A stretch of 64,000 nucleotides of DNA from Hydrogenophaga sp. (GTDB taxonomy: Bacteria; Pseudomonadota; Gammaproteobacteria; Burkholderiales; Burkholderiaceae_C). The DNA is taken from assembly GCF_019264445.1 (NCBI RefSeq), contig NZ_JAHVAB010000081.1, positions 107,213 to 171,212 of the forward strand, in the 5' to 3' direction. Under the pieces are notes generated by a model. The model did no database searches. It saw nothing but the letters and a program-made list of their open reading frames with translations, and was not told the DNA's origin. Position 1 is the stretch's first letter. Each line of letters starts with the position of its first letter. This document shows, piece after piece, positions 61,932-64,000 of this stretch. Both the position numbers and the translations under genes were made by a program.

Positions 61932-64000
61932 GGCGGGCCTGCAACTGTTCGGCCGCGCGGCGCACGCGCTGCGACCAGTCTTCGGTGCTGAGCTCGCCGC
62001 GCACGGTTTCGGCCCACAGCGGGAACGACAAGGGCGTGAGGGTGCGTGGGTGGTGCAGGTCCAGGCGCCGCGCGGCGCACCGCGCCAGCGTGGCGGCCAG
62101 GGCCTGCACATCCATCTGCGCGTCCAGCACCTCGCGCGCGGCCTGCGCCAGCAGCAGGTGCTGCGGGTCGTAGCGCTGCAGCACGTCAAACAGCAAGCCG
62201 CTGGACGCCTGCAGCTGGCGCTGGCTGCGCTGCGCCGCGCCGGGTAACGAGGGCGTGAGCATGCCGGCCACGCGGGCGATGTCGCGGAACTGCCTGCGTG
62301 CCATTTCCGTGAGGTTCATGCCGGCCTGCAGGTCTTCCATCAGCGCATGCGGTGCCAGCAAGCGCTGGATCAGTTCAGCGTCGACCGGGGCGGGCGTTTG
62401 CGAGGTGAGCACGAAGCCGTAGTCGTTCACGGCGTACACGAAGGTGTTGGGCGCATGCCTGGCCCAGCGCAGCGCGAACAGCGCCGCCATGCCCTCGTGC
62501 ACGGTGCGCCCGGCAAACGGATACACGAACAGCGAGCCGCCGCGCCGCGTCTGCACCGATTCCACCAGCAAGGTGTGTGGTGTGGGCAAGGCCGAGTCGC
62601 GGGCCTGCAGGTCGAGCAGCGGCGCGAGGGCGCGCAGCTCGGGCTCGTCGCGCGGGCCCGAAAGCGCCGCCTCCACCGCCGCGCCCAGCTCGGTCGACAG
62701 CGGCATGCGCCCACCCTGCCAGCGCGGCACGGTGGCGCTCACCCCTTTGGCCGTGCGCACATAGGCCGTCATCTGGTCCACCGTCACCAGCTCCAGTGTG
62801 CGCCCGGCGAACTGGAAACGGTCGCGCGGCTTGAGCCGGCTGATGAAGCTTTCTTCCACGCTGCCCAGCGACGCGCCGCGCAGAAAGCGCACTTGCATGG
62901 CGCCGTCGGCGGTGATGGTGCCGATGGAGAGGCGGTGGCGCAGGGCCACGCGCCGGTCGGTGACGCGGACCAGGCCGTCGGCGTCGCGCACGGTGCGGTG
63001 AAAGTCGGGGTACTGCGCCAGGGCTTGCCCGCCGCGTTCGATGAACTGCATCACACCCGCCCACTGGTCGTCGCTCAGCGCGGCGAAGGCGTGTGTGCCG
63101 CGCACCTCGGCGAGCAGGCGCGCAGGCTCGAACCCGCCGCCCAGGGCCAGGGTGATGCAGTGCTGCGAGAGCACGTCCAGCGAAAGCACCAAGGGCTTGC
63201 GCGCTTCGATGTGCTCTGCGGCCACGGCGCGCCGCGCGGCGGCGTACTCCACCAGCTCCAGTGCGTGCGTGGGCACGCAGTGGATCACGCCGGGGGCGCC
63301 GGGGCGGTGGTGGGCGCGGCCGGCCCGCTGCAGCAGGCGGGCGATGCCTTTGGGGCTGCCGATCTGCAGCACCAGGTCCACCGCGGGAAAGTCCACGCCC
63401 AGGTCCAGGCTGGAGGTGGCCACCACGCAGCGCACGCGGCCGTCGCGCAGGCCCTGCTCGGCCTCCAGGCGCAGCGCCGTCTCCAGCGAGCCGTGGTGCA
63501 GGGCCAGCGTCTCGGGCGCCTCCAGCCAGATCGACGAGAGGGCGCGGTGCCACAGCTCGGCCTGGGCCCGCGTGTTGGTGAACAGGATGGCCGTGCGCGC
63601 CCCTGCGATCAGCTGCATGACCCGGTCGATCTGCGAAAGGCCCAGGTGGCCCGCCCACGAGAACCGCTCGCCCGCCGCAGGCATGAGGGTTTTGAGGGTG
63701 AGGCGGCGGCGCGGTGCGTTGCGCACCAGCGGTGCATCGGGCCGGTGGGGCAGCAGCACCGCGCGGGCTTCCTCCAGGTTGCCAATGGTGGCCGAGAGCC
63801 CCCAGGTGACGGCCTGGGGTGCGAGCGAGCGAATGCGCGCCAGGGTCAGCTGCAGCAGCACGCCGCGCTTGTTGCCCAGCAGTTCGTGCCACTCGTCCAC
63901 CACCACGCCGCGCAGGCCGGTGAGTTGCGCCGCCGTCTCGGGGTACGACAGCAGCAGCGAGAGCGACTCGGGTGTGATCACCAGCACCTCGGCCTGGCCC
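61924..64000 (-). CDS. Ligase-associated DEXH-box helicase (Lhr-type), N-terminus beyond the window
   Basis: About 692 residues are visible and the frame runs off the right edge. Motif Ia-II region LVITPESLSLLLSYP then VVVDEWHELLGNKRG (DEWH box), motif III LSATIGN, motifs IV-VI within ILFTNTRAQAELWHRAL, VVATSSLDLGVDFPAVDLVLQIGSPKGIARLLQRAGRAHH. The large C-terminal Lhr domain follows. It belongs to the 'ligase-associated DNA damage response' helicases and is coupled to pdeM. The matching ligase and nuclease genes are expected just right of the window. Confidence 0.93.
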   Translation of the reverse strand, partial: GQAEVLVITPESLSLLLSYPETAAQLTGLRGVVVDEWHELLGNKRGVLLQLTLARIRSLAPQAVTWGLSATIGNLEEARAVLLPHRPDAPLVRNAPRRRLTLKTLMPAAGERFSWAGHLGLSQIDRVMQLIAGARTAILFTNTRAQAELWHRALSSIWLEAPETLALHHGSLETALRLEAEQGLRDGRVRCVVATSSLDLGVDFPAVDLVLQIGSPKGIARLLQRAGRAHHRPGAPGVIHCVPTHALELVEYAAARRAVAAEHIEARKPLVLSLDVLSQHCITLALGGGFEPARLLAEVRGTHAFAALSDDQWAGVMQFIERGGQALAQYPDFHRTVRDADGLVRVTDRRVALRHRLSIGTITADGAMQVRFLRGASLGSVEESFISRLKPRDRFQFAGRTLELVTVDQMTAYVRTAKGVSATVPRWQGGRMPLSTELGAAVEAALSGPRDEPELRALAPLLDLQARDSALPTPHTLLVESVQTRRGGSLFVYPFAGRTVHEGMAALFALRWARHAPNTFVYAVNDYGFVLTSQTPAPVDAELIQRLLAPHALMEDLQAGMNLTEMARRQFRDIARVAGMLTPSLPGAAQRSQRQLQASSGLLFDVLQRYDPQHLLLAQAAREVLDAQMDVQALAATLARCAARRLDLHHPRTLTPLSFPLWAETVRGELSTEDWSQRVRRAAEQLQARHG

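Overview
The window looks like chromosome from a GC-rich betaproteobacterium, most likely a member of the Comamonadaceae (Hydrogenophaga, Acidovorax or a relative). The evidence is the strong GC bias, the Bug/TctC solute-binding proteins, the TRAP and polyol transporters, the Entner-Doudoroff operon order, and dispersed repeats typical of that family (the linker of MutL carries the peptides SVRAEPVEA and STGSARTEG). No rRNA, tRNA, CRISPR array, insertion sequence or prophage was found. Both ends cut genes: a polyol dehydrogenase on the left and a Lhr-type helicase on the right.

The first 26 kb is mostly carbohydrate entry and central carbon metabolism. A polyol operon on the minus strand (1-5384) has an ABC importer plus two dehydrogenases that look like a pentitol pair. 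A GntR-like LacI repressor (5584-6675) faces a gluconate unit, gntK plus a three-part TRAP transporter (6791-10167). A sulfur block (10173-14100) has a BigR-like repressor, two half-size YeeE/YedE proteins and a SulP transporter on one side, and a persulfide dioxygenase on the other. The two sides share a palindrome that holds the -35 boxes of both promoters. A five-gene operon zwf-pgl-edd-eda-pgi (14699-21050) follows, with a HexR-type site in front of zwf. Then come a PfkB kinase and, divergent from it, a fructose-type ABC importer with a FucU/RbsD mutarotase and a ROK regulator (21173-26796). Together, gluconate enters as 6-phosphogluconate; fructose would enter as fructose-6-phosphate and return through pgi, zwf and pgl; both are split by Edd and Eda.

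The stretch 26.8-35.9 kb is mixed housekeeping: an orphan ABC ATPase coupled to miaA, a drug efflux protein, a lipoprotein hydrolase, gdhA, mutL with a repeat insertion, and a DedA protein. At 34.9-39.1 kb a LysR regulator is divergent from a complete three-component Rieske oxygenase in the order reductase-alpha-beta-ferredoxin, as in salicylate 5-hydroxylase (nagAa-G-H-Ab). From 39.1 to 43.5 kb there are amiC, tsaE, queG, a VOC protein and pssA.

Between 43.6 and 45.5 kb the GC content drops visibly, and three unrecognised small genes lie there, two of them coupled by a GTGA overlap. After that come a MarR/methyltransferase pair divergent from a siderophore-interacting flavoprotein, an acyl-CoA ligase, and a MlaE/MlaD/lipoprotein lipid-transport set without an ATPase. 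A FAH-type hydrolase with a Bug protein and a GntR regulator follows, then an AEC transporter, a second Bug protein and xerD. The window closes with exported MsrA/MsrB, several small conserved proteins, yebC, a SdiA-regulated-type protein, and the DNA-repair pair pdeM and ligase-associated helicase.
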